Source: Ignelater luminosus (taxonomy: Eukaryota; Arthropoda; Insecta; Coleoptera; Elateridae). Taken from it: a stretch of 64,000 nucleotides of DNA. Location: positions 74,984 to 138,983 of the forward strand of contig VTPC01090582.1 of assembly GCA_011009095.1 (NCBI GenBank). Reading direction: 5' to 3'. The number at the start of each line of letters is the position of its first letter. The stretch's first letter is position 1. Positions 25,713 to 37,592 of this stretch are shown here, piece by piece. The notes under the pieces were generated by a model that was not told the origin of the DNA, ran no database searches, and saw nothing but the letters and a program-made list of their open reading frames with translations. A program made the translations under genes and the position numbers.

Positions 25713-28159
25713 TATATATCCTTTTATTAGTTTGAATATGATCTTTTAAAAGTTATTATCCCCCAAAACTTTATAAAATAGTGTTCATCTCTGCTTACGT
25801 TTACTGTATATCGAAAGCGTCTCTACATAATCAGTGCTTGACATTCTATCGCTTGTGGAAATTAATAGTTTCTATATATAGCCTTTGACGTTGATTATGG
25901 AGGATGTATGTTCGGCATGAGACACAAACAAGTAAGAATCAACCTCTACTATCTTTAAAGGATCATTAGCAAATGGGCGAATAACTTCTGAAGTGTCTTA
26001 TGCAGCTAAATCGTTCGAGCATCATTTCTGGTACATTTCTTATCTTCTCTTTTAAAATAAATCGTTTGTCCAAATAGAAAAAGTGAAGCAAAAAACCAGT
26101 AAAGCTCTGTACACGTTAAGATATCTCCATAAACAATTGAAGACAGTAGGTAACAATTGGATGAAAACTTTATGAAACAAAATGAAATTAAAATTTAGAC
26201 AAAAAAGAAAAAACTTTAGGAGAAATACACCTATACAGAAGTTGTTTAAAGAGTTACAATTAAAAATAAAAAAGTTGTGATAGAGTCCATGAAAGAACAC
26301 TGCAGAAACTTGTGTTCAATGATTGCTGCCTGTACTAATTTTAGGTTTTGTGCCGGAATGTCATTCATTAGCATGTATTCCTAACTATTTTGTACGAGTT
26401 GCGTCCCGATCCCGTCGTGGTCGAATCGATAAGCTTAACAATGTATACAAATGAATAAGACGGTTGTGACAAAACTATTGCACAGTAGTTTGTTAAACTT
26501 ATTAAACTGCTAACAAATCAATGTCTAATTTCATAGTGATCATGTACTTGCGTGTCATGTTTTTAGTATTTTATAGGGATTAACCCTGTATATGTTATTA
26601 TTTATATTTAAATGCACAAAATTAATTTATAAAACTGAATTGCGGTAACAATAAAAAGATGATTATTGTTTAATTTTTTTAATTTCAAATGTCTGCCTAA
26701 AAGCGAAAAATAAAAGTCCGGAGCAAAGTTATTTAAATAACCTTGTAAAACTGATGCTTATGTTTTTTATATTAAACTTAATTAACTCAGAAGCTGTTGT
26801 TTGTCTGTATGAGATGTTATAATATTACATAATTTGCAAAAATTACCTTTAGCAAATTAGCGAGTTTTTATTTTTATATCGAAAACTTAGTTTTTAGTTT
26901 CTTTAACAATGTTCGGTATGTACATTAGATTGCATTATTTATAAATAAAATTAAGTTAGCAGTACTTTAGAATATCAGAAGTTTTGTTTCGTATTTGATA
27001 TTTGAAGTTTGACAAATGATTTTATAAAATCTAGTAGGCAATATTTATGAACAAATAGACCCGTCCATTTATAATTCGTTTGATACAAAGAAAATTGTCT
27101 TTTCAACGTGCGCCATCGTCTCCAATGCCTCAAGCAACAGCTCACAAAATGAAAGAAATTTGGCTTTATAGTTGGAAACTTTGTTGGACTTACTTGTTCA
27201 AATAACTTTCCCTTGGAATAACTTATAATTTAAATTTAATCACTTCACGTCAAATTAATCCCAAAAATCTCTTACAAGCAATCGGATTATACGCTGTAGA
27301 ACGAACTTGTAAAATCCATTGTTGAGGCCAATTTATTTATTTATATCGTGTTGGAATTCATAAACATTCGTGAAAATAAAACAAGAAGTAAAGGTTTATT
27401 ACCGGGAATTTATCTTTTTTTCCCGGTTTTTGTATCCTGACCCTACATTTTTCTCTATTTCACTCTATCAAAATAAAAACATACAAAAACCATCTCATTT
27501 AAAAGAAAAATTGAAGATTTTGGTATTTTTAAACCTCCAAAACAATTTTTGCTCGATAAGCATTTGCAGTAATCCACTAAAAATGAAAACTAAATTATCC
27601 TTATTTCTTATTGAATCTAATATGGATGAATTGCCTAAGGACGTATTATCCAATTAAAGAGTATTTGGAATTTTAGTATTTGATACCTAAATCCAACATC
27701 GACATGCTTTCAGAACAAGATAGCGTTGCTACAGAGATTTTCCCAAAAAATTTAATTAATCTATTGATTCCATATTATTAAGTAACAAATAAAATAATGT
27801 TTAAGATATTGGAGACACTTTAAAGTTGCTGTAATTTGACAATAAAATTTCAATGATTCTCTTTTAAAGTGAAGTACAAATGAAACTAATAAATGTATGC
27901 TCAATAGAAATAGAAGAAGATACTCCACCATTTTAACTTTTAAGAATAGTCAGAAGATTGTAAAGTTTTTAGTACGTTACGTTTTGCTATGCCACAACTA
28001 CTCATTTTATTATTCTGTCAAAACCAAATATTTCTTGATCAAACTGTCTTAAATTTATTTGAACGTCATTCATTCGAAAGAAAACTTCATTTTTTTTGCT
28101 TATAAAATTATTTTCCTCCAGTACAATTACATATACACATACTGTAGTCAGAGTCTAAA
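25713..28159. other. no recognisable gene
   Basis: AT-rich sequence with only short, T-rich or A-rich open frames. No structured repeat was seen. Confidence 0.4.
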
Positions 28160-29450
28160 ACTCTGTTCATCATCATCAATAGCATGACAACCGTCGATGG
28201 GTTTTGGCTTGTTCTCGGGTCCTCCACCATTCTGACCCGTTTCTCATTTTTATTTTCCAATTCGTAATTTCCAGAGTGTTGATGTCTTCTTCTACCTGGT
28301 TCATATATCTAAGTTTCAGTCTTCCTATGGATCTCTTTCCAACTGGTCTCTTTTTGTTGGTTCTTTATTTTTCATTATTTCTATATGTCCTACCCATCTT
28401 AAACGTTCCAGCTTTGTGAATGTGATGACATCGGGTTTCCTATACGTTAAATACAATTCGAAATTATATCGATTTTGCCATAGCCCATTTAAGAATCTTT
28501 CCTTCAAAGATGGCTAATCATCTTTCATTGCTTTTGGTTATGGTCCAAGTTTCAGATCTATACACAAGTACATGTCTCATTAAAGTTTTATATATAATTG
28601 GAATTTGTTTTTCTTGTTACCCTATCTGATCTTAACTGTCTACTCAGTTCAAAATAAGTTTTGTTTGCTAAGTGAATTCTTCTTTTTCTTTCTTCACTCT
28701 TTTTTTCCCTTCTCAGTGTATTCCTTCTCCATTCTTCTAGCTCTACGACTTTGTTGTATTCTTCTATATGCTTCATTCTCTCTTCTCGTTATTTCTACAC
28801 ATTCTTCGTCAAACCATTCATTTGTTCTGGTTCCTTGCCTTTCTTTCCAAACCAATATCTCCTCTGCTGCTTCCTGGATGATTTTTTTCCACGTCTCCCT
28901 TCCCTCTCATCTTCACTTCGCTCTGCATCTTGAAGTATTTCTTTTGTTTTCTTTATATTTTTTGTTTTTGTCGGGGTTTTTAAGGTGCTGTATGTTATAT
29001 GGTTTTTCTTTTGATCCTTCGTTTTTCTTGATATTTGAGATCTTAGCTCTCACTCTAGTTCGCACCATGTAATGATCAGAGTTGGTGTTTGCCCTGCGCC
29101 TACTCTTAAGGTCTATGACGTTTAACTGGTGTCTTCCGTCGATTATAACATAGTCTACCACGTTAACTGTGTTACCATCGGGCAATTTTCAGTTCAGTCT
29201 CTTCCAACATTCCTGTTAAGATCCCCTAAAATTATCTTGATGTCGCTCTTAGGGCATGTAGGCTGTTTCTGTTCTTTGTAGAACTGCTCTTTAGTTTCGT
29301 CCTCATTATCCTTGGTTGAGGCAAGCACGTTTATAAGGTTATAGTTGAAGAAATTTGATTTGAGACTCAATGTGAGCATTCTAGGGTTGTGCTTTGAAAT
29401 CTTTTAGTAGGTGTTTAACTCTTTTAGTCACGATGAATCCTGTGCCTAAA
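28160..29450 (-). mobile_element. RTE-like non-LTR retroelement, RT domain deleted
   Basis: Read on the minus strand: an endonuclease domain end with SDIKIILGDLNRNVGRD (29194-29250) and, after a break, VDYVIIDGRHQLNVIDLKS and a SDHYMVRTRVRAKIS motif (29040-29170). This is the endonuclease-exonuclease-phosphatase fold with its GDxN and SDH motifs. An EWRRNTLRREKK region (about 28720) follows, then directly the distal part of the protein with SETWT-like, VITFTKLERLRWVGHI (28380-28430) and a QAKTHRR end. The polymerase core with YADD is missing between them. The 3' end at about 28165 is a short ATGATGATGA-type repeat, usual for RTE-like tails. Multiple stops make it dead. Confidence 0.8.
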
Positions 29451-30700
29451 AGGTGTTCTGTTGAGCCGCAGCTATATAGAATTAAGATTCCCGATCCTAT
29501 CCATCTATTCGTTTCCTTTTGATCAGTCTCGCATCATCTCTTTGAACACTCGCAACAAATGTTTTTTTTGCAATCCTCCTCCTTTGTTCTGGTTTGGGAC
29601 CGGCAACAGTGCTTGTCATTCATTTCACCCAGCTCCCACTGCAGCCCGAGTTCTAAAACTCTGATATACGGCGCAAAATCTTACAACCGCCGAGCCTCGC
29701 CAATGTTCAAGAAAACTTAGGTTCCAAGGAACAATCACTTTTATTAACGTTAAACAAGAAACACAAGAACAAAATCCAAGTGTTTATACACAAACTTTAA
29801 AAACTGAAACCACTTTCAGTCTCAAATGCTCTTTGATTTATTTAATCTACTAGGTTCACAGAGCTTCCAGGATGTATTACACACAGTTCGATTCTTCACG
29901 GGGCGGGCAGTTTCTGTTCTCAACAGACCATTAAACGTTACACCAAAGGGACCAAAATTGTTGCGTTTCTACCCTCCACAAGTTTTATTTCCTGGGAAAT
30001 ACCAGCGTAACTTTAGATGAAGCTGAACCGCTTCCCACAATAACAACTGTTCGAAGTATCACTTTTTGGTAAACAAACCGATTTTCTTCCGTGAATAACA
30101 CGACAAAGACCCAACGAAACCCGGATTTCTCAAGTCCGATCTTTCTTTCATTTACTAAGAGAATCGCTTGACTTGAATTAGGTTTGTAACCATTTAAGGG
30201 TTTGTAGAGGCGACGCCGAAAAATATGCCCGCTCGTCGATTCGAGTACGCAGCTACCAACGTAATCCCTATTCTCTCTGCGTCTCCTGTCACGCAGCTTG
30301 CGCTTACCGGAGTGGGGTTGGGAAGCCAGATGCACGACCTAACAGGTCAAAATGCAAATATTCTTATGAGGCAATAAAAAATTCCACTCCTTAGATTTTC
30401 AGCCTGAACCTGACTTAACAGAGACCGTGTGACTCCAGCATTCGCGACTAAGATTCCAGGAATCTTTTATTTACGTCTGGATCTTGATATTGGAAAAATA
30501 ACAAAAGGCACGTCCGCCGGAGCCCAGAAGTTGAGACCACAAAGTTATCAATTCTTTAAAATAAAATTTTAACAAACATTCGTTTATAGGACGGAACAAT
30601 TTAAATATTACGCGTCAGAGGAACAAATATCTTAACGAAATTAAAAGACAGGGGCGGATTTAGTGCGAATTTTAAAATAACATTACACATTGGCATTTAA
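29451..30700. other. less AT-rich, unassigned repeat-like block
   Basis: This stretch, especially 29560-30510, has clearly higher G+C than its neighbours. It has open frames on both strands, the longest 116 codons on the minus strand at 29985-30335 with no motif I recognise. Composition and position next to the RTE fragment suggest another transposon, for example an LTR or a non-autonomous element, but no termini were found. Confidence 0.35.
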
Positions 30701-30729
30701 CAAATTATTTAAGATTCTCGTCAAGTAGC

Positions 30730-30975
30730 ATTTTATAATATTGTTTAGAATAGTTTCATTTTGTGGAACTGTATACAAGGTAGCAAGCACCAGAAAATCG
30801 CAACTAGAAGAATAACAGACACTGTGAAAAATCTAGGAATATTGTCCCTAATGTTTTTTGGTAAGGCACCTTTTATTTGCCAAAGCTCATTCCAGATAAG
30901 AATATCAATGAAGACTCCTGCCTCTCTCCCTGTCTTTGCATTGATCGTCCTAAAAATTATTTACCTATGAATAGT
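30730..30975 (-). other. unassigned open frame with a hydrophobic segment
   Basis: The minus strand is open for about 70 codons. It contains INAKTGREAGVFIDIL, then ALPKNIRDNIPRF followed by a hydrophobic run of about 20 residues ending in LLPCIQ. The plus strand is also open here. I do not recognise the family and cannot tell a diverged exon from chance. Confidence 0.25.
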
Positions 30976-31139
30976 TCAGTTTTCCAAACATAAGCTAATC
31001 TTTATTTTTCCGTTCTGTTCTTCATTCTTATCCCTTATTCTGAACTACAAAATAAATTTCCATATTGTTATAAGTTATTACTGTTTAAGACTGTTACTGC
31101 TGAGATGAATGAATGGATGAATTTATTGCCGTTAGTACA

Positions 31140-32870
31140 GCATTGTTGATTTTGCAAGTCACAAGTAGAACAGTTTAAAAAATAATTATACAATAGTTAT
31201 AACATCAAATTAAAATTAAAATTAAATTAAAAAAGATACATGGAAATTTGAACAAACTTAATCTTTGAAACAAATGCTAGCAGTGTTCATAAGGACCAAC
31301 CCCACATATTAGGCGGGTAGCGAACTGTTGCATTCTAAATATCCTAACCGAGGAAATTGAATTACACCATATGAGAGAATACTGTAAAACTTGCTGCAAC
31401 AATAAGTTAAGGTAGTTTCAATTTATGTTAATTTTATTACCTTTTTTATCTGAAATAAGACGACGTTTAATTTAGCTGAAATATATACAACGCGAACTTT
31501 CGAATGTAAGTTAGCGTCAATCACAAGTCCTAAGAATTTTACAGTATTCTGACAGTCGGTGCTTCTTGTTGTTGTAAATGTTATGGTTTAAGTTTTATCT
31601 CGGTTAAGTTTTAGTGTATTTGCTGAAAACCAGCCTGAAGCATGACCTAAACATTTTTCGTTCTTTTTCTTGAGGTCAGCTGAATCCCTAGCCGCATTGA
31701 GAAACGTAGTATCGTCTGTAAAGAAAGCTGTACAATCAAAATTTATGGCATATGGCAGATTATTAATAAAGATAAAAAAGGATAGGGCCTAACACTGACC
31801 CTTGCGGCACACCTACCTTTAAATCAAATGTAGAAAATTTGATTGCCATTAACTTTTAAGATAAGATTTAAAGAAGTTAACAGCCCATCGTATCCCATAG
31901 AAATTTAATTTATGGTAAGCACAGTCTAACGCATTATTCAGATCAGCTAATATAGCATTGGTTGTGGAACCTACTGTATCTTCTATAACCTTACATGCTG
32001 CTACAAAGTAGTAACCTTTCTCTCAAATTTACTTGACGTAAACGGCTAGCGGGATGGTCGATGACCCTCGCGTGTTTGCATACACGATACAACACGCAGA
32101 AACGTTTTACTTAATCACGAAGAACAGAAACGCCAGTGCACACTTTTGCACGCAATCTCACAAAGTCATTACAGGTGTTTACTGCTTGACCAGTGTAACG
32201 AGTATTTGCTAACCTATTACGATTTTCGAGCTCCTTTCTATAAATTTGTTTTAACTGCTTATAAAGTTCTGTAAATTCAGGTGAATTTGTGACACTTTTG
32301 ATTGCTGAGATTGCATCTAATTTATTCCTGAGAGGTTTTAAGCTTTCTGTAACCTAATTTAAGGTAATTTTGCTATGTCCCTTTCTTATAACTGGTTTAT
32401 CTATAAAACATTTATTTAAAGCATCCAAAGCTGTATCTAAAGCGGCTGGAAATGGGGTATCAGCATCTGCACCTGAAAAAAATACTGAAATAGTTTATAT
32501 TTGATAAATAAGTATTTAAATTACCTACATTTTTTTTGAGATAATATTCTTACATAGCTTTTATTAATTACTTTTACTGTTTTGATTGGAATATGGAATT
32601 AAATTGATCATGTGAGGTTAAAGTCGCCTGCTAAAATAAAATGATAACTAAGATTACACAGTTTCTGCACTAATGAAAGAATATCTAGGTTTAGAGTAGA
32701 GAGATTAGCTGAAAAGGTCTTCCTAGTTTTGTTTTTATTTACTATCATAAGTTTGCTTTGATCATATTTGTGAATGTTGTAACAGACAAAACCAGAAAAA
32801 GTGGCTTTAATGCTTGTTCAGATTAAAGGTTGGGCTTACAGCAACTCAAAACGTCGGCAAAGGGGAGATT
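31140..32870 (-). mobile_element. decayed jockey-like LINE, interrupted by a dispersed repeat
   Basis: Read on the minus strand: a YHFILAGDFNLT endonuclease motif (about 32595-32640); a segment FPAALDTALDALNKCF and IYRKELENRNRLANTRYTG (32210-32460); then, after an insertion at 32011-32190, RT motifs NALDCAYHKLNFYGIRWAV (about 31900), VPQGSVLGP with a frame change (31790-31830), and FTDDTTF (31700-31720, the YADD box with Tyr to Phe and Ala to Thr changes), followed by a KLNRDKT-like segment. The part expected between the TRYTG segment and the ALDC box is missing. It is a dead copy. Confidence 0.75.
32011..32190 (+). repeat. dispersed repeat, copy C (5' part only)
   Basis: About 180 bp starting AAAGTAGTAACCTTTCTC and running through the CGATGACCCTCGCGTG block to GTGTTTACTGCT. 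It matches the beginning of the repeats at 33525 and 42977. It sits inside the minus-strand LINE, where part of the reverse transcriptase is missing, so insertion and deletion seem linked. Confidence 0.8.
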
Positions 32871-33524
32871 TCCAAAGTAACCAAACATAAATATTTAAAT
32901 AGGAATCAATAAAAAAAATCAGTATGGGCGCCAGGGGCTATGTCAAAATCGTTTCATCCCTGGTGTGGTTCCTTACCAGAAAACGCTCCATACATTTGTA
33001 AATAAACGCCCTGATAGCAATAAACACACTATCTTATAGATTATACTGCAGATTTACACAAACTAACCGATGGTCATCAATCACTCCAGGCTGCTGTGAT
33101 AAAAAAAAGAAAGCTACTAATTCAGCACGCCATGCACTGATCCAAATATCTAGTTCACAATGCTATCGAAACACAAATTTCTTTATTTTTCTTAAAAAGT
33201 TAAGAAAGAGTAAAGAATAAAATGCATCTAAATATATTCACATTTGACTATTTATTAAAAAAATTATATAAAGTTTCATAAAAGAACGATAAATTTTTGA
33301 TATAACGTGCTAATGTATATCGCAAATCATAAATGTGAATGTAAAAAAAAATATTAATTTTACCATATTGTCTATAATAAATTCAGACCAGTTACATCAT
33401 AGCAACGAAACGAAACTTCTCAAATAAAGGTTATAATAACAAAATTATAAAATTTTACCATCTGACTTTATAACAACAAATCGCAAAATTCTACTATCAA
33501 GCTTACGTGCGTTAAAAGAACAAA

Positions 33525-34412
33525 CAAAGTAGTAACCTTTCCCTCAAATTTACTTGACGTAAACGGCTAGCGGGATGGTCGATGACCCTCGCGTGTTTGC
33601 ATACAACGCCAGTGCACACTTTTGCACGCAATCTCACAAAGTCATTACGGGTGTTTACTGCTACCAGTCGAATTTAAGAAGAAATAATTGCTAGGCGACA
33701 GTTTTCGATCAACAGAATGATTTGATGCCGCGAGTATCATCGATATTTAATAGGTCCTAGAACCAAAACTAAGATGATGCTGTATTTACAATCCCGAGAT
33801 TTAACTGGACGCTAATACAACTCAACCTATGAATTACAAACTTGGGATATTACTCCCAACCAAAGACCTTATGAAATATTATCGATTAGGCAATCGCATA
33901 ATAGCTCAAGAAACCACTTTCACTGAGCTTTGATAAATTTCTCCGCACAACGGTACGATTTTGCGGCGGAATAATTTTAGCCTCACTCGAGAGTGAAACT
34001 GAACTCTTATCTAAACCAACTAAAACTAAACATTAATGGAACAGAGAGACTAAAAAGAACACCCCTGTCTGCATAATGGAACGTTCTTTGTCCGTTGAAA
34101 CTTGTAGCATGTCAAGGCGGCACAATTTCCAAATCTGCAGATGTCCCTTAAAAGATGAGATCACGCAGGGACTGTCTATAAGCACAAGAGTTACCTATAT
34201 TCAAACAAATTCAACTCGGAGCATCGTCTGCCCAGCACGATTCTAAGAAATTCACACAACTGAGACTCGGTAAACAATCTTTATAAAGAGCCCACACGTG
34301 TGTTACAATAAATATCGTGCAAATTAAATTGAAAAATGCTTTCAACCAAGAATTCAATAAACGGAAATAACTAGATATATTCGCCAAATTATTAAGCTAA
34401 CGTAGAATTCTA
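33525..34412 (+). repeat. dispersed repeat, copy A
   Basis: A roughly 0.89-kb repeat unit runs from AAAGTAGTAACC to GTAGAATT. Its first part matches 32011-32190 and its whole length matches 42977-43807. It lacks about 55 bases present in copies B and C after the GTGTTTGCATAC point. There is no ORF. The AGT...ATT-type ends and length are compatible with a solo LTR of a gypsy-like element, but a matching target duplication was not seen, so the class is open. Confidence 0.75.
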
Positions 34413-35684
34413 AAATGACATTACAATGTGTAGTAAAGACCTCAGATTCATTTTGAATATTTTTGAAACGATCTGAAACAAAAAACTCCTGAAACTATTT
34501 TTATTAGAAAATGAGGTTGATGGTTGTTGAAAAAAGTCATTTGATAGAGGGGTAATTGTTCTTCTAAGAATGATCCATTTATTATTCATTATCTCAACAG
34601 ATGAGTAAGTAGACAAGAAAAAGGAAATTTGGGTTTTGTTTTGAAAATATCAAATGCAGCAATTTTTCTTCAATTTAACCGACTTTTGTCGTATTTGAGA
34701 TTCAATACATTTAAATTTTCAGTCATAGGATGTGAATATAGTTTAAACAATTTTTTAAAAAACCAGTCGATTAGGCAACCTACTAAACAAAATACTTTCT
34801 CACAGTTGAGTAATTCAAAAATTGGCTATGTAGGTAGAAGGTTATAAAACAATTTCATATTTAGTTTTTTCATGTTAACGTATTTATGACTGTATTGAAA
34901 AGTCTAATGTTGTAAAGATATACCTGAAAAACGAGCAAACAAAAAAAAATTCACGGAAAAGCTATTGTTGAAAAAATTTTTCATCAACTTTCACATAACA
35001 ACCCTTATTCTAGCTATAAGCACACAATTGTGTAAACGAAATAAAAACGAAAAGCTGATCAAAACTCATGCAATAGCAGAGAGATTGGACTACATACATT
35101 TATTATACATTCGTCAACGCTTTACGCTTTTTTGTTGACAATACGTAGGTACATTTTTAGAATTTCGTTTTTAATAATTTATCCCAGGAACAAGATTTCA
35201 TTTTATAAATCAATACACGATTAGTGTAGCTCATAAAGTCAGTTTAATTAGGAAGCCACCAATCATTCGATTTTAATTACTTCCGATGCTGTTACAACGT
35301 TCTATCCTTACACAACGTTTAACTCACAATCAGTATCAGTGATAACATTATTACGAGGAGCTTGTCATACATCCTTACATAATTTCTCCCGCATTCAACT
35401 CTCATTTACGTGCTTTCAAAAATTCCCAATTACTTTGGTGAACCCTGAATTTAGTTTTACTCAAATGAAAATCAAACTAGATAAATTATTAATGCTTTCA
35501 ACGGAAATATCATATTATGCGTTTTCCTACTAATTGACATTAATACATTTTTAGAAACAATTCCTGCTAATTTTGCTTCTGTTTTTTATTTGTTTCAGTA
35601 ACGAGTTTTCAATTACTGTCATTGTTTCGAATGACTTTCTGTATTAACTTATAGGAAAATTCCACTTCTAAATTTTCTTCTATA
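34413..35684. other. no recognisable gene
   Basis: AT-rich sequence with only chance-like open frames. No structural repeat was seen. Confidence 0.4.
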
Positions 35685-36019
35685 CAGTGTGTCCGCGGAT
35701 TGAGTTTAATTTAAAAAAAAGCATTATTTTAGTATAAAAAAACGACTAAGTTCTAAATTTACTTAAAAATCAGATTACCGTGTTTGAACTGCACCTGAAA
35801 AAGAAAGCTAACGTCAATCTGATTTTTGAATAAATTTTTTTTTTACTAAAATAATGCGTTTTTTTAAATTTTTTTCATTATTGTTGGTAACATCAAAGTT
35901 ATATTACCATTATTGGAGGTTTTGAAACAAGCAGAAAATTTTATCAAGAGTGACATTTTGTCCTAAAAACAATAATAAAAAAGTTTTTCCTCTTGTCAAC
36001 TCAATCCGTGGACACACTG
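35685..36019. mobile_element. 335-bp MITE with a nested internal palindrome
   Basis: Flanked by TA (35683-35684, 36020-36021), with inverted ends of about 21 bases starting CAGTGTGTCCGCGGATTGAG, one mismatch. A second, independent inverted repeat occupies the left half (about 35708-35870), with arms containing GCATTATTTTAGT and AAAAATCAGATT. There is no coding capacity. It is a Tc1/mariner-type MITE. Confidence 0.85.
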
Positions 36020-36041
36020 TATAAGATGAAATAATTTTATT

Positions 36042-36233
36042 AAGGCCATTTTGATATTTATTTTAATTGGACTCATTTTTTTTATTATTCAAAAACTATT
36101 CAAATCTTCTAAATATTGTTGTGGAGAGGAATATGAAAAAATACCTCAGGATTATTTAAGTAATGCCATTAAATCAATGCCACGGCGTCTGCAAGCTATA
36201 ATTAATGCAAGACGAAGCAATGCTCCCTATTAA
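36042..36233 (+). other. small ORF or last exon: membrane segment plus basic tail
   Basis: An open stretch of 64 codons to a TAA at 36231-36233. It has a hydrophobic run of about 18 residues (ILIFILIGLIFFII), then a CC motif, an EEYEKIPQDYLSNAI segment and a basic tail RRLQAIINARRSNAPY. It follows an in-frame stop at 36027, just outside the MITE at 35685. The layout of a transmembrane helix, juxtamembrane cysteines and a short cytoplasmic tail would suit the last exon of a single-pass membrane protein. The possible acceptor (ATTAAG at 36044) is weak. No family is recognised. Confidence 0.35.
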
Positions 36234-36679
36234 TTTATTATGCATTTAACGACTTTTTAAAGTTTTCAGCTCGTGATAAATTTCCTTGATTTTAATTTTC
36301 AGTTTTATTTGTGTGTGGCAATTCATCTTAGCTTCAAACAATATCATTGCCATAAGTTACCATTCAGAAAATAATAATAATGCTACAAGAAATCATAAAT
36401 TGAGGGATCTTTAATATACATCGTTAACACAAGGTGAATCATAAGAATGTGTTCAAATTTCAAAAATTCAGGATGTTTCAAACAGATACTTTTGCAGCTG
36501 AGTGTTTGCCTAAATTACGCAAAAGCAATACTAATAATTTGCCGAATTTTTTTATAATACAGTAATTTATTGTCAGATAGAGAATCATAAACTAAGTATT
36601 ACAAGATACAACATTAACAGAAAGCTGAATATATTTGAATTTTTAAACCTAAAGGCGCATTGAAAATATTTTAATAATC

Positions 36680-37358
36680 AAACCACATAAAGTGACACAG
36701 CGTAATTCTCTTTGAGGGCTTGATACATTTTTGTAAAACAGAAGTTCAGGGTTAGTTTTCCAGTCGGTACCAAAATGAGATAGATTAGTAGGCGATTAAT
36801 GCTGCTTTTATCCCCTGTAAGCTGCCTTCCAAATGGAAGAGGATTGGGAGGCAATACAGACACATTTTTACCTTTCTTGCACACTCCTTTTGCCACTGTT
36901 AGGAATGTTAGGAAAAATAGTTTGGTTCACCTTGTTCAGCAATGCTTTCTTTACCGTTTCGGGTTAGAATAAATCGTTTACTATTGTTGAATTGGAAATG
37001 CCAGAAAACAGGTACCTTTTGAACTTGTTTTGCATTCGTCCCCTCATTGGTCAGTGCTTCTAAGTGTTGCATATTGTTTGACAATTTCATCGTATGCATT
37101 AGGTTTTACAATAGTGGACTTCTTTTTTATGCCTTTTTTCAATCAAACCAAATCTGGAGGGATAAATAAATGGCCCATTATTGGGAAAACTAACTCTAGC
37201 TTTGAAATTGTCTTCGGGGAATCTTTGAGCCATGATGAAAACATTGCAATTACGGTACTGTTTTTGCTTTGGCCTTCACAGCTATCGGCAAAGAGACGCA
37301 CAGTAGTAGTTGATTCTTGAAAATTAAAGTACTTTAAAAAGTGGTGTACTGCCAAAGC
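36680..37358 (-). pseudogene. transposase-like gene, 3' part (split by an insertion)
   Basis: Minus-strand reading gives ALAVHHFLKYF, then RLFADSCEGQSKNSTVIAMF and PIMGHLFIPPD, followed after frame changes by KSTIVKPNAYDEIVKQY, FQFNNSKRFILTRNG and a C-terminal FCFTKMYQALKEN. The FAD(S/N)C-x-GQ-KN motif followed by a GH-x6-D motif is typical of a large, repeat-associated protein family in insects and other invertebrates that is probably a DDE-type transposase. I do not assign a superfamily. The reading frame continues without a break into 39694 and higher across the inserted element. Frameshifts downstream make it non-functional. Confidence 0.65.
37351..37358. repeat. left target-site duplication (8 bp)
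   Basis: GCCAAAGC directly before the left end of the inserted element. It is identical to 39686-39693. Confidence 0.9.
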
Positions 37359-37389
37359 CGAGGGGTTAACCGCTGATGAAGTTTGGTGT

Positions 37390-37592
37390 ACACACGTCAT
37401 GAAGTACGTGAAGTTTAGATGTGAAGTAGATGAATTTTAATGAAATGCATGAAATTCTAATGAAGTTCGTAAAATTCTTGAATTTTTAAGTAAAGTTTGT
37501 GAAATTTCAGTGAAGTTCGTGAAATTTTAGTGAAGTTTGTGAAGATTTGATGAAATGTGTGAATTATTGATGAAGTTTACTACATTTTAATC
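37390..37592 (+). repeat. left subterminal array of degenerate 20-bp units
   Basis: About nine to ten imperfect copies of a unit close to GTGAAGTTCGTGAAATTTTA, directly repeated. They probably serve as transposase-binding or structural subterminal repeats of the element that contains them. Confidence 0.75.

Noticed and set aside
28605-29072. 155-codon plus-strand open frame rich in Phe and Leu
   Set aside because: It mirrors the charged minus-strand RTE-like protein; the hydrophobic reading is a shadow.
32011-34412. Copies C and A considered as the two LTRs of one retrotransposon
   Set aside because: The DNA between them holds minus-strand LINE sequence, not gag-pol, and copy C is truncated to 180 bp.
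37372-37420. CTGATGAAG considered as a second hammerhead core
   Set aside because: No stem II followed by GAAA is present; it is part of the transposon's subterminal repeat.
37390-37592. Regular array considered as CRISPR or satellite
   Set aside because: Units are contiguous without spacers and belong to a transposon end in eukaryotic DNA.
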